From Cyprinodon diabolis (Eukaryota > Chordata > Actinopteri > Cyprinodontiformes > Cyprinodontidae), in NCBI GenBank assembly GCA_030533445.1, contig CM060071.1, forward strand, positions 124,001-188,000: a DNA stretch of 64,000 nucleotides, in the 5' to 3' direction. A program made the translations under genes and the position numbers. Below are positions 10,101 to 20,957 of the stretch, one piece after another. The first letter of the stretch is position 1. The number at the start of each line of letters is the position of its first letter. The notes beneath the pieces are model-generated. The model ran no database searches, was not told where the DNA came from, and saw only the letters and a program-made list of their open reading frames with translations.

Positions 10101-11699
10101 CTCACTTTTACCGTGAAGCAAAAGATGTCTGGCTTTCATATGCTTGTCAGCAATGTATCGCTGTAGCGTAATATGTAAAGCACATGCGGTTACTGAATGT
10201 TACAGTCAGTGATGGGCAGTAGCGCCGCTACATGTAGCGAAGCTATTAGTCATAAGTGGGAATGCTTATGCATTCCCACTTATTGTTGTTCACTTTTATT
10301 TTTTCTGACTCTAACTAGTCCCGCAGTTTTCCACCGATTTCAACAATTTTGGTATCAAAACGTTCAGCTTGTTCAGAAGAATTATGCAATGTTTTTTGGT
10401 AAAGATATTTTTGTAGTTTTCACGATATTCAACTTTTTCTGCAATTTTTTTGTCCCATTGAAATGCATGTAGAATTCTTAGATTTCAGCAAAATTCAGCT
10501 AAAACTTCATCATCTTTGACCTTTGACTACTTCAGCATACTTTCAGCTAGAAACACCATTTAACTTTTAAAATGTTTCTGTCTTTCTGCTATTACTTTTT
10601 AACTCAGCTTTTTGCTAACTTTTACAGTTTTGCTTCAGTGAAGCTTCAAACTTTAAAAGAAAATTTTAAAATTTTCAGATTTATAATAGAAGTCTATGGA
10701 CTGAATTCTTCAACTGCTAGAGTGCGTGCTCTAGCTTTTGAGCTGTTCTGGTTTTTCCGAACAAATTGTTCTCACTCCCTCATTTTTCACTCAATTGAAA
10801 TAAATTATACATCAAAATGTAGGGATTTTTCTAAGGATTCAGAAAATGTAACCCTAATTTGTGTAGCATTTACAGTTTTCCGACAGTTTGGCCCAGACGA
10901 TGAAGAAGTCCACACTTCCCCAATAGAAATCCAATGAGAGACTTTCAAAAAATCACAGACAATATCCAAAACGATACATTTTCGTATCGCTCCCATTTCT
11001 AAACTGTTTGATGTACAAACATGAAACTTGGTATAGAACATCTTCAGACCCTTCTAGCACTCACATTGAAGGAATTATTTCAATATCATTTAAGGTTTAG
11101 CTGTTTAGTTGACTCGTTCGGGCATTGGAAACGTTGATTCTGAGAAAAATCCTCATACTCAAAAAAAAACACATTTGTACATCTTCACCGTGGCCAAATA
11201 ATTTTTAGTAGAAACATGAAAGTTGGCACAGTCGAAGCCGAAGGGTGGCTGACGCCAACAGTGAAATACATTTTTTTATCCCTTTTACGGATTTGGCTTA
11301 ACGCTCGTTTGTTCGTAGAGGAAGTTTTGCTTTTGAGAGCTCTGCTCTACCATGGAGCTGCATGTTATTTAATGAGAACAGCAGGAGTGACAAACCTTTT
11401 TGTTTCTCCTTCCCATTAAGGTTGTGAATGAGCTACAGCCATGAAAGTTACCCCAATTGGAGACAAAGGATAGCTGTCGCTTAGACTGAAAGAATTTTTT
11501 AGATACCATTTATGGTTTGTTTTCAGCACTCGTTTGTTTGGAGCTGATTTTTCCATTCAAAAAAGCCTTAGAGGAAAGGAACGAAAGTGATGCGCTTTTC
11601 TCTCTGTCACTGACAGGGTTGTTAAGCGATGTCAAGGTAACAGAGCTTCAAAGGGATTTTACCTCGGCCACTTTAAACAGCACATTTTAATCTAATGGA

Positions 11700-12560
11700 G
11701 GGAGACAACACTGATTTAACATTTGGAAATGGATACAATATGACTACTGGCCATGACCCTTCCCTTCACACGCAGCCCTGATAGACTTTCAAAATAAGAC
11801 TCTGGGAACCCTACAAAATAAATGCCCCTACAGTAAACTCATATTTTTTTCCCAGCATATGGCTCAACATTATGACCCAAACTCAACCACTTTTTTAAAA
11901 TTAGACTCTAGGGGGGTTTTCAAAACACACCCCACAGAAAATTTAAAAATAAAAGCCTCCCATTGCCACTTCATCTACTGCCCTAATAACAGGGGAAAAG
12001 AGTGATTTAATGATTGGAAAGTCATCAAGTATCACTGCTGGGTCTGACCCTTTTCTCAACACGACCCTTCTAGACTTTCAAAATAAGACTCCAGTGACCC
12101 TCTATATTATACTTGCGTATTAATTGATGCAAATGGCTCAGCATTATGACCCAAACTCTACCAGCTTGTTTCTATTAGACTCTAGGGACCTTTTCAAAAC
12201 ATACCCCGGAGTGAATTTCACAATAAAAGTCTCCCATTTACACTCTAATACAGCATCTATTCACCCAATAACATGGAAAACCAGTGATTTCATATTTAGA
12301 AATGGATTCTATATCACTGCTGGGCATGATCCTTCCTTTGACACACATCCATGATAGACTTTCGAAATAAGACTAAAGGGACTCTACAAAATAAAAGCCT
12401 CTTTCTTACATACACTCATTCATTGTGCCATATGGCTCGTAGCTATGACCCAAACTTAACCAATTTCTTCAAATTACCATACCAAGGCCCGTTGACCACA
12501 CACCTCAGTGCATATTTATTAATCAGGTTCTAAGATTTACACTGTAATAAAGCATCTGCT
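11700..12560 (+). repeat. tandem repeat of about 285 bp (about 2.8 copies)
   Basis: Copies start near 11712 (GATTTAACATTTGGAAATGG), 12004 (GATTTAATGATTGGAAAGTC) and 12283 (GATTTCATATTTAGAAATGG), giving periods of 292 and 279 bp. Each copy holds ATATGGCTCA-like, TATGACCCAAACT and TAGACTTTC segments. They lie in the middle of the Helitron-like element, where non-autonomous Helentrons often carry tandem repeats. Short frames here are not coding. Confidence 0.75.
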
Positions 12561-12601
12561 AACCTCGTAACATGCAGCCTAAGCCTGCCAATGGTGCTTT
12601 C

Positions 12602-13167
12602 TGTCATGTTTAGGTTTTCAGACTCCGAATAGGAGCAATCACGGAGGCAATGATCTGTTAAAGGTTTTATTGAAGATTTGTGATAGTTCAGAGAGGAGTC
12701 CGGCAGGCAGGGTTGTCAGGATACGGCTGGAAGAAGTTAGGTGACAGGTGAGCAACCGTTCGGTGCTGGTAGAAGAGTGAGGGATGTATGAGACTCACAG
12801 AGAGGACGGCTTGGCGTCTGTTTGAGAGGATGGTGTCCAGTGGTCCAGCCTATTGGTGCAGGTCCGGCTGGCGAGATCGGATGGTGGTGTCTGAGGGTGG
12901 AGTGGCAGGTGCGCTCAGGCAGGAGGGCGTCTTAAGGTTCTGAGATCAGAAGCCTCACAGGTTCCTAGAGGCTGACTGAGTGGTTTCAGGGCTTGGGATC
13001 CTGGGTTCAACGCTGAAGCATTAACGAACTGACGTCCTCCTCCTGGTTCCAGCTCCTTAAAAAGGGTGGAAATCAGCTGATGAGGAGCACCTGCCCGTCC
13101 AGCCCTGCAGAGAGAGAAAAAAGGAAAAACAAAACCCCAGCCTGCACCCAGGACTGGGAGTATGACA
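12602..13167 (-). mobile_element. solo LTR (family C)
   Basis: 566 bp, TGTCATGTTTAGG...GGGAGTATGACA, flanked by CTTTC on both sides (12597-12601 and 13168-13172). On the minus strand a TTTTTAAGGAG box (about 13060) is followed by a GC-rich leader, and an AATAAA signal (TTCAATAAAACC, about 12670) lies near its end, so it reads right to left. It is inserted in the Helitron-like element and is the innermost layer of the nest. Confidence 0.88.
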
Positions 13168-13877
13168 CTTTCATCACCACAGCGGCTTGTAACATGCAGG
13201 TTAGTTTTTTTTTTCGATAAATTTAGCTCCTTAAGTGGTAATAGCTCTTTCTATAAGCTTCTCTCTCTGTCCTTCCTCTGCTTCTCATGATCAGTCTTGC
13301 ACATAGGTTTGTAGATTTTCAATCCTGAAATGATGACACCCTTTTCTTTATGCTGATCAACTGAAACATTTTAAATAATTTTAAATTGTTTTGCCAAGTT
13401 TTTCTTTTAATTTATTTTCTGATTCAGCTAATTTAATATTTTTCAGCCTTTGCTGAGAACTTTGGCTTCATTCTGCTGTCTTTCTGGACAGGAATTAAGC
13501 TTTTCTGTTTGCTGCTAATTCATAACACGCCTGACATGTTTCTGGGCAGTAGGTGGCCCCCCTTCAAAATTTCTTTATACATTTTTCTAGAAACTTGGGA
13601 GACATTATATTAAGACCCTTCTACTGCACACATTAAATACATTTTTTGACATTATGTATGGTTTGGCTGTGCAGCTTTTAAGATAAGTTTGTTTCTGCCA
13701 TTTTACTGCCAAATGATTCTACCCTACAAAATCTTCAGATGATTCAATTGTTTTCTGCAGTTTTAAGTTTCTGATGACTTCCTATCACATTTTTGTATGT
13801 TCTTCAGGTAATTTCAGCTTGTTTCATTTAGCAAAAGCATTCCCACTTGCTGTTTCTCCGAAACAGCTTTTTCTAGT

Positions 13878-14441
13878 TTAACTACATTTTCCAATAGCTT
13901 GACCGTAGGGTCGCTGCTTTATTTATCAAGTAACTTTCCAGTAGTGACGTTATTGTTTTTATCAAGTAAGCGACATAGCGTCCACAAACGCTACAAAATC
14001 CAGGGCAAAACTAAGTAATGAAACCAGGTTTTCTATTTTTGAAACAACAATAGGAGTTATTTGCTGGACATTCACGCATGAGCCTCTATTCTGCCTCTCC
14101 TGTCTGTGTCTACGAAACATGCGCATGCACACTGTAGTGGAACTCAAAGAATGGCACCCGCAGACACACAGCCACACACACAGGATGAATGAGGACACAG
14201 GAGCAGAGCGCCTTATCTTCAGAGATTTTGAAACTTGTTGAATCCTCTGATAAAAAGTACGTGTTCAGATGTTTTAAGGCTTATTTGCACAGATACAATT
14301 TTTTAGGTATGGAGGAACAGCTCTCCCATGTATAAAAATGAATACATAAATAAATACATGCTCAATATATAAATGAACATTCAATTAATTATCCCCCAAA
14401 ATACAATGAATAAATATGTAGGTAGAAATTAAATTATACAG
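13878..14441. repeat. left arm of the foldback inverted repeat
   Basis: Reverse-complementary to 14735-15582 apart from an extra stretch in the right arm. The outermost 44 bp of this arm were displaced to 10207-10250 by the Helitron-like insertion. Short frames here and in the right arm encode the same meaningless peptide on opposite strands. Confidence 0.8.
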
Positions 14442-14734
14442 TGAGACATAAATGTATATATATCTCTTAATTAGCTTCTTTATTTTTTCACCTTTTTTAT
14501 AAACAGTTTCATTTGTTACTTGAATCGACTGTTTAATTGAGGTCTGAAGAAGTTTTCTCTAAGGGAGACCCTAAAGAAATAAGATGCCTTTTGTAGGGTT
14601 TTGTTTTCCCTAGAGATGTCCATTGAATGCAAACTCATAGCCATGTCTCCATGTGTAGAACACTACACAGTACCTTTAATTTGGTTCTAATAACAGCAGA
14701 TTGTTCATTTTTTTTGTCTACTAGTAAATACTTA

Positions 14735-15582
14735 TACTATAATTTAATTTCTACCTACATATTTATTCATTGTATTTTGGGGGGTAATTAATTGAATGCT
14801 TATTTATTTATTGAGCATGTATTTATATATGTATTTATTTTTATATATGGTAGAGCTGTTCCTCCATACCTAAAAAAATCTTATCTCTACAAATAAGCCT
14901 TAAAACAGATATATGTAAACATCCTGTCTGGTAAATTAGGCCATGAAAATACAATATCTAAGTTTGGCTACTGCTCTCTAATGAGAATATCTTAGTGGCA
15001 CTCATCAGATTGAACTATCTGGAAATTAAAGGCACCAATAAAGTTAAAGCTGATATATTTTTCTCATTTTTATTTAAAAAAATTGACTGTAGTTGCTTGT
15101 TTTACTGAGTGTTTGGCTATGTAAAACAAATGGCTAGTCTTGGCCACATGAGCTCTCTATGGCCAAGAACCGAAATTTGAACACGTACTTTTTATCAGAG
15201 GATTCAACAAGTTTCAAAATCTCTGAAGATAAGGCGCTCTGCTCCTGTCTCCTCCTCCATCCTGTGTGCGTGGCTCTGTGTGTCTGCGTGTGTCTGTGGG
15301 TGTCATTCTTTGAGTTCCACTACAGTGCGCATGCGCATGTTTCGTAGACACAGACAGGAGAGGCAGAATAGAGGCTCATGCCGGAATGTCCAGCAAATAA
15401 CTCCTATTGTTGTTTCAAAAATAGAAAACCTGGTTTCATTTCTTAGTTACGCCCTGGATTTTGTAGCGTTTGTGGACGCTACGTCGCTACTTGATAAAAA
15501 TAATAACGTCACTACTGGAAAGTTACTTGTTAAATAAAGCAGCGACGCTACGGTCAAGCTACTGGAAAATGTAGTTAAACTA
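14735..15582. repeat. right arm of the foldback inverted repeat
   Basis: Pairs with 13878-14441. It contains an additional segment at about 14911-15170 that is missing from the left arm, so either the right arm gained an insertion or the left lost it. About 290 bp of unpaired loop (14442-14734) separates the arms. Confidence 0.8.
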
Positions 15583-16066
15583 ATAGCTTCGCTACATGTA
15601 GTGGCGCTACTGCCCATCACTGTATACAAGTTATTAAATAAACGCTTGTCAGCAGATTGATGAATATGTTTAAGTATCAAATTTTATATTTATTTGTAAG
15701 TTTGTAATTTATTTGTTTGTAACTTTAGTAATTTGAATTGAATAGTTAAATGTGTACAAACCCTGTAAATAACTGACTTAAATCACTACTTTCACTATCA
15801 CTAATGTTGTGTTGAGAAGCCAAACTGTTGAGAAATAAATCATTTTTTGTCTAAATTGTTATCCCCTTACTGCCTGATTTTATTTGCAATTTTATATATA
15901 AAAAAAAACATAATAAAGGTTAAAAAAATATAAAAAGGAAAAAATAAGTTAAATAGTGGATCTTGATCAAGTAAAATTTAAATTCTAATAAGTCATGTAA
16001 TAAAGATAATGAAAAAAGATAGATGACTGAATAAAAGTAAATATTTTTGTCTTTTTTTTTCTACAG

Positions 16067-16289
16067 GTCATAACGGCATGTGCTGTCCTGCACAACATCT
16101 GCCTGGGAGCCGGTGACATCACGGCCCCAGAGGATGACATGCCAGAGGATGAGGAGGGGAGAACGTGTTGGAGGCAGTCAGTGGTGCTCCATGGCGGGAC
16201 CAGCTGTCTGCTGAGGTGTCTGCCCTGGAGGAGGGTCTACACTGGAGGAGGGTCTACCCGACCACTGTTACATTTAGATGTCAAGTAGA
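16067..16289 (+). pseudogene. PIF/Harbinger-like transposase, last exon
   Basis: A polypyrimidine tract and CTACAG acceptor (to 16066) precede a frame reading VITACAVLHNICLGAGDITA, the conserved C-terminal ACxVLHN helix of DDE_4 (Harbinger/HARBI1-type) transposases. The tail EAVSGAPWRDQLSAEVSALE is in another frame, so one indel separates them near 16160. No exon with the catalytic DDE residues is visible in the window; the intervening space holds the foldback/Helitron nest. AATAAA signals follow at about 16447 and 16593. Non-functional. Confidence 0.7.
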
Positions 16290-16681
16290 ATCACATTTTA
16301 GCTGTTCTCATTTCAGGGTTATGAAAACAGTTTTAGTAAAGTCTCAGTATACAATGTCGGAGAATGAGCAAGGCAGTTATTGTTGGATCTTCTGTATTGA
16401 TAAACCTGCTTGTAATTTTGTTTTATAATGCTGTACATAATTAGGATAATAAATCTAGAGTATATGCAACATAATTGTTTTTAATTTTGTTCATATTCTA
16501 AACCTGACATGTTATCAATATGACAAATTAGATCCCGCTGTGTACTTGTTTAAATAGCACTGTGTTGGAAACAAAGCTGCTTTAGATTTTTAAATAAAGA
16601 TTTCTTCACAACAATTGTTCATATCCTCATAATCTTTCACATTGGACATTTGTGGGAATGTTTGTATCGATTGTGAAAATT

Positions 16682-16968
16682 GAAGTGTTTAGCTTTATTG
16701 AGATAATTGAAGTTAAAGATGCTAGTATTGGACGCCAAAAATGTCAGGAATTTTCCAAATAAGTTTGAACCACTGCTCCAATGTGGCCAATATTTTAGGG
16801 ATTGAATATTTTTAGGACCCTCCATAGATCTACCAAGTTTGAAGTGTTTGGCTTTATTACTTTTAGAGATAACTGGAATCAAATATACTATTAGAGGCCA
16901 GAAATGCAAACATTTCAGGAATTTTCCAAATAAGTTTCCTCCAGAACCACTGCTCCAATCTGGCTGAT
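16682..16968. repeat. imperfect tandem duplication, about 159-bp period
   Basis: Two copies, beginning GAAGTGTTTAGCTTTATT (16682) and GAAGTGTTTGGCTTTATT (16841), share GCAGGAATTTTCC-like and CACTGCTCCAAT segments up to about 16968. The second copy has small extra stretches. Non-coding; probably local slippage or part of a transposon subterminal region. Confidence 0.7.
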
Positions 16969-16971
16969 ATG

Positions 16972-17660
16972 GGAACCGGAACCACACAGGAGGTCTTCCA
17001 CAGGCTGAGGCTCAGGTTGTACATGTAGCTGAGGATCTGACAGAGCTCATCTGCACAGGTCCTCAGCAGCCTGGGGGGAGGCCGTCTGGTCCTGAGGCCT
17101 TCCTCTGTTTCAGCGTCCTCAGCTGCCTTTTCCTGCATTGGTGTTACTGTGAGGGGGGAGGAAGGCACGACTGGAGCTGAGGATGGGTCGGGGGTTGGTG
17201 GGAGTGGCGGCGGTGGAGGGGAAAGGTCTCTGGGGGGCTGGTGGTTGGAGGTGTGTGGAGAGTTGAGGGCAAGGAGGGGACCAGTGTGAGGGGAGTCAAA
17301 CCGGGTGAAGAAGCTGTTTAACTCATCTGCAAACTTGGTGTAGGCACAATGCTCTCCACACAGAAGGTCATGTAGTCAGTGATGCATTCAGTCAGGTTGT
17401 TGAGTCCTCACCATGAGAGCTTTGGAACATGCTCCAGACTGTGGTGCTGAAACAATCCCTCAGCTCCTCAGTGGCGTCATCCGACCAAACTTTCTCTGAC
17501 TGTGCAATTGTCCTTCTCACCAGTGGAATGTAATGGGGGGCAGGTAGAAAAGGTTGTGATCTGAACGACCCAGCGGGGGGAGGGGTGCGGAGGTGTATGC
17601 ATCCTTAACATTTGCATAAAAAAGGTCCAGCCTTTTATTGTTCCTGGTTGTATGTGACGT
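16972..17660 (-). pseudogene. LINE ORF2 fragment: endonuclease end and linker
   Basis: On the minus strand the translation begins [20 protein letters not shown] and continues TEELRDCFSTTVWSMFQSSH, the end of the APE-type endonuclease and the following linker of the same LINE clade as 6967-8545. A proline-rich stretch and TRRPPPRLLRTCADELCQIL...SLSLWKTSCVVPVP follow, the segment just before the RT domain. It ends where the RT would start. At least one frameshift and stops. Dead fragment. Confidence 0.75.
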
Positions 17661-17690
17661 ATTGTGTGAGCGTGGGGAGAGTGGAACAGA

Positions 17691-18110
17691 GTGAAGAAGT
17701 CTGTTCTAACAAATCCCTATGAAAAGGGTGGATTAAACTTTATCGATTTCTTTACTGTAAATAATACCTTTAAAATAAATTGGCTGAAACACTTCTTTAA
17801 AAACCCTAACTCTATTTGGAACGTTATACCATGTCACTTGCTGTCAAAACTGGGTGGTTTGAGCTTTTTCTTAACCTGTAACTATGATATTGATAAAGTC
17901 CCGATAAAAATGTCAGCCTTTCACTGCCAGGCCTTCCTTTCATGGTCCCTTATTTTCAAACACAACTTTTCACCCAAAAAATATTTCATCTGGAACAATA
18001 AAGACATATTGTTTAAACATAAATCCTTATTTATTGATTATTGGTTTAATAATAACATTATTTTGGTTGACCAATTATTTAACAAAGAGGGGAGCGGGAG
18101 CAAACCAATA
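17691..18110 (+). pseudogene. L1-type LINE ORF2 C-terminal fragment
   Basis: An open frame reads [60 protein letters not shown] and KKYFIWNNKDILFKHKSLFI. This is the region after the RT domain in teleost L1 elements (GGLNFIDF...WNNKDI). It loses similarity at about residue 140 of the frame. Both ends are truncated and there is no polyadenylated 3' end. Confidence 0.8.
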
Positions 18111-18720
18111 ATAACAAAAAAAAAACTAGGATCGATGCCAAAAAATAAAATAAAATAGAAAGAAAAAAAATCCAGTACTGGCGCAGCGCCGCCATTTTGT
18201 ACTTTTTTTGCTTGAAGCCTACACTATAATGCAAGTCAAAAAACTACACGACCCACAAAAACCATCACTGCTTCCGCTCTGAGTTTTTCTCCGGAGCTCA
18301 AAGAAAAAAAAAAAAAACAAGAATGGGAGTGGTGGAGCAGCGGGAGTCATTCTGAATGGGAATCCGTCTCAGACTCTAGTCTGAAAATTGTTAACCACGC
18401 TTTGGAAACGCACAGCACGATCACGTGACCGAACTCCCGCAGCAGATATTAAACTCTAAAGTCTTAAACTCACTGAGAGTAATTCCACATCTGGGCTGCA
18501 TATCTGCTGCTTCACGTGAACATGAGCCGAGCCGCACCATCTCTCATTCACAAACACCGCCAGACCATGACACATATAGAATTATAAAAATATCTAAACA
18601 CTGTGGCTATAAGGCATGCAATATAATAGACCTATATGTACAGTAAGATAAAAATGTAGAATGATAATCCCTATGGTCTAATGTAATAAAAAAGTGATAA
18701 AAAAAAAAATAGAAAAACAT
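18111..18720. other. non-coding DNA, unassigned
   Basis: A-rich runs near 18155-18170 and 18303-18320 and a mildly GC-richer patch around 18180-18300. No supported gene or repeat boundary. It lies inside the TA-flanked DNA transposon. Confidence 0.35.
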
Positions 18721-18721
18721 T

Positions 18722-18802
18722 ACTCAGCTACAGCTGGGACTGAACCCTCAACCTTCAGAACAGCAGACCACTCACTCTACCCTCTACGCTAATTGCTCGC
18801 AA
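18722..18802 (-). repeat. tRNA-like sequence (SINE head or tRNA pseudogene)
   Basis: On the minus strand TAGCGTAGAGGGTAGAGTG resembles a tRNA/SINE A box and GGTTCAGTCCC the B box, with a 70-80-nt spacing frame between them and the flanks. The acceptor stem does not close properly and no adjacent SINE body is obvious, so I regard it as a tRNA-derived fragment rather than a working tRNA. Confidence 0.45.
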
Positions 18803-18974
18803 CACATAATGCCCCTCCCAGCTAAAAAAAGAAGCTATCTAATCCTGACTCATGGGACGCTGAAATGGACTCAAACTGCCACCTAGTGGCTATAGTAGTC
18901 ACATGTTTTTCACGCAATTCGTGAAACACGGGGAGCGTGAGTGAAGTGTCCATTTCCAACCAGCGCCCACTGTA

Positions 18975-19890
18975 GGCTAAACAGCCCACTATTGGCCTCT
19001 GGCACTAGGCTAACTAGACTAATAATGGCCTCTCAGCTAGGCTAACTGGCCCGCTAATGGCATCTGGGGCAACGCTAATTGGCCCGCTATTGGCATCTGG
19101 CGCTAGGCTAACTGTCCCACTAAAAGCTTCTGGTGCTAGGCTAACTGGTCTGCTAATTGACTCTGACACTAGGCTAACTGGCCCGCTAATGGGCTCTGGA
19201 GCTATAGAAACTGGCCCGCTAACGGGCTCTAAAGCAAGGGCAACTGGCCCGCTAATGGGCTCTGGAGCTAAAGAAACTGGCCCGCTATTGGGCTCTGAAG
19301 CGAAAGAAACTAGCCCGCTAACGGGCTCTAAAGCAAGGGAAACTGGCCTGCTAATGGGCTATAAAGCAAGGGCAACTGGCCCGCTAATGGGCTCTGGAGC
19401 TAAAGAAACTGGCCCGCTATTGGGCTCTGAAGCGAAAGAAACTAGCCCGCTAACGGGCTCTAAAGCAAGGGAAACTGGCCTGCTAATGGGCTATAAAGCA
19501 AGGGCAACTGGCCCGCTAATGGGCTCTGGAGCTAAAGAAACTGGCCCGCTATTGGGCTCTGAAGCGAAAGAAACTAGCCCGCTAACAGGCTCTAAAGCAA
19601 GGGAAACTGGCCTGCTAATGGGCTATAAAGCAAGGGAAACTGGCCCGCTAATGGGCTCTGGAGCTAAAGAAACTTGCCCACTAATGAGCTCTGGAGCTAA
19701 AGAAACTTGCCCGCTAATGGGCTCTGGAGCTAAAGAAACTTGCCCGCTAATGAGCTCTGGAGCTAAAGAAACTTGCCCACTAATGGGCTCTGGAGCTAAA
19801 GAAACTGGCCTGATAATGGGCACTGGAGCTAAAGAAACGGGCCCGCTAACGGGCTCTAAAGCAAGGGAAACTGGCTATTTTATTACTTTG
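18975..19890 (+). repeat. 33-bp minisatellite with 278-codon open frame
   Basis: About 27 units of 33 bp (consensus GGGCTCTGGAGCTAAAG then AAACTGGCCCGCTAAT). From 19057 to 19893 the plus strand is open for 278 codons of an 11-residue repeat such as GSGAKETGPLM. A 99-bp (three-unit) higher-order repeat is visible around 19250-19620. The open frame follows automatically from units that are multiples of three, so coding is not shown. The opposite strand reads PVSLAPEPISG-like repeats. It is the continuation of the minisatellite interrupted at 9314. Confidence 0.8.
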
Positions 19891-19893
19891 TAG

Positions 19894-20957
19894 ACTGTAA
19901 AGATTATGCATCTAATAGATAAGTAGACCTGGGAGTTGGATAATTAATAGGTCATTCAAATCAGTTGTAAAGCTAGTTATTTATTATCAGTTGAATGATT
20001 TTAACTGTAACTTGCTTACGGACCAGGGTTTAAGCCCTTTTCATAAAGGGTTAGACTTCTGCATCCAGCTGTTAATAATCTAGTTGTCTTTCACCAATTT
20101 AGTAATTTAGGCTATGTTTCTTAGCAACCTTGTTAATCACCAACAAAATAAATGTGTCTCTGTTCATTTGGATGCTAGTGATAGAATAGTGAATCCAGCC
20201 TGAGTGATAAATCATTCACTGTGTAAAATGAACACAAAAGACCACAGGTTAAAATACAATGGTACCTTTATTAGCTACAATCACACAATATTATATCTAA
20301 TAACTAAGCAAAACACTACTACTGAAAATAAGCAAACTTAAAGAAATAAAAGGGGAAGAGGGGTTTAAGAGTCCATTCAAAATCTGTGCTGTTCACAGTT
20401 TAAGGTTTTTGAAGAGCTGCAGTCTCGCTTTAGAGGTCATCATAGCACTGAAACTATAAAGTTTCCCTTTATAGATCATAATACTCATTATCAAAGAGCT
20501 ATCCTTAAAAATACTGAATGATATTTTATAATATACTATATAAACATATATATATATGTTAAACATATTCTTATAATATATTGATATAAAGCTTTGTGTT
20601 TATCATAATAATATTTAATTGCAAAATATTTAACTTGGAATATATTTCATCCAGTTTGAGTTCAGTTTAAATAGTTTTTAATCTGAATAAATATGTGTAA
20701 TCTAACAAAAAGGTAATTTTAGAATTTGTTTTTGGTCGTTTAAGGGTTTGTGACATGTAAGAGATTATTGTAATAATATTATCTCTAAATCATCGTTCAT
20801 TTGATTAAAATGAGATAAAAGGCACCTCCTATTCATTCTGACTGCAGCTGTCTGAACTGTGGTGAGATCCAAGATACAGATCCAGTCACATTGGCAAACG
20901 TCCAATGAGGCATCTATGTATACAATGTCTTTGTGTATAAACGACCAACTGTTGCGT
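19894..20957. other. AT-rich non-coding DNA
   Basis: Long AT-rich stretch with TATATATATATG near 20548 and several ATAATATT-type tracts. No coding frame or RNA gene seen. Confidence 0.45.

Larger units (their letters stand above)
10251..13877 (+). mobile_element. Helitron2/Helentron-like non-autonomous element
   Basis: The left end CATAAGTGGGAATGCTT forms a 12-bp-stem palindrome with GCATTCCCACTT (10254-10281). The right end carries AAGCATTCCCACTT (13835-13848), the inverted partner of the 5' terminus, followed at once by a perfect 8-bp-stem hairpin GCTGTTTC-TCC-GAAACAGC (13849-13867) and TTTTTCTAGT. Asymmetric terminal inverted repeats with a 3' hairpin are diagnostic of Helitron2-type rolling-circle elements. 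Comparison with the intact right arm of the host foldback shows insertion without a target duplication, consistent with a T-T site. No Rep/helicase frame, so non-autonomous. Confidence 0.65.
10207..15622. mobile_element. long-inverted-repeat (foldback) DNA element, interrupted
   Basis: Termini CAGTGATGGGCAGTAGCG... (10207) and its reverse complement ...CTGCCCATCACTG (15622). The inverted repeat continues deep inside: 13878-14441 pairs with 14735-15582, covering features such as the CGTCCACAAACGCTAC and CATGCGCATG segments. The left arm is split by a Helitron-like insertion at 10251-13877, and the right arm holds an extra stretch at about 14911-15170. No transposase frame seen. Flanking octamers GTTACAGT and TATACAAG share only TACA, so the target duplication is unclear. 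Ends of the GATGGGCAGT type are common in teleost non-autonomous elements. Confidence 0.75.
9315..18972. mobile_element. DNA transposon with TA target duplication, heavily nested
   Basis: The left end starts CAGTGGGCACTTGTTGG (9315) and the right end is its near reverse complement ending ...CAGCGCCCACTG (18972). The first 26 bp of the two termini match with two differences, and further short matches follow. TA is duplicated at 9313-9314 and 18973-18974. Removing 9315-18974 joins the two minisatellite halves into an in-phase 33-bp unit, which is strong evidence for insertion. The 9.66-kb interior is mostly later insertions. A Harbinger-like exon (16067) may be its transposase remnant, although Harbinger elements usually make 3-bp duplications. 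Confidence 0.75.

Noticed and set aside
13962..15537. Similar open frames at 13962-14198 (-) and 15280-15537 (+) looked like a duplicated small gene
   Set aside because: They are the two arms of the foldback inverted repeat, with no recognisable domain.
18722..18802. A functional tRNA gene
   Set aside because: A and B boxes are recognisable, but the acceptor stem does not close and the sequence sits in nested transposon debris.
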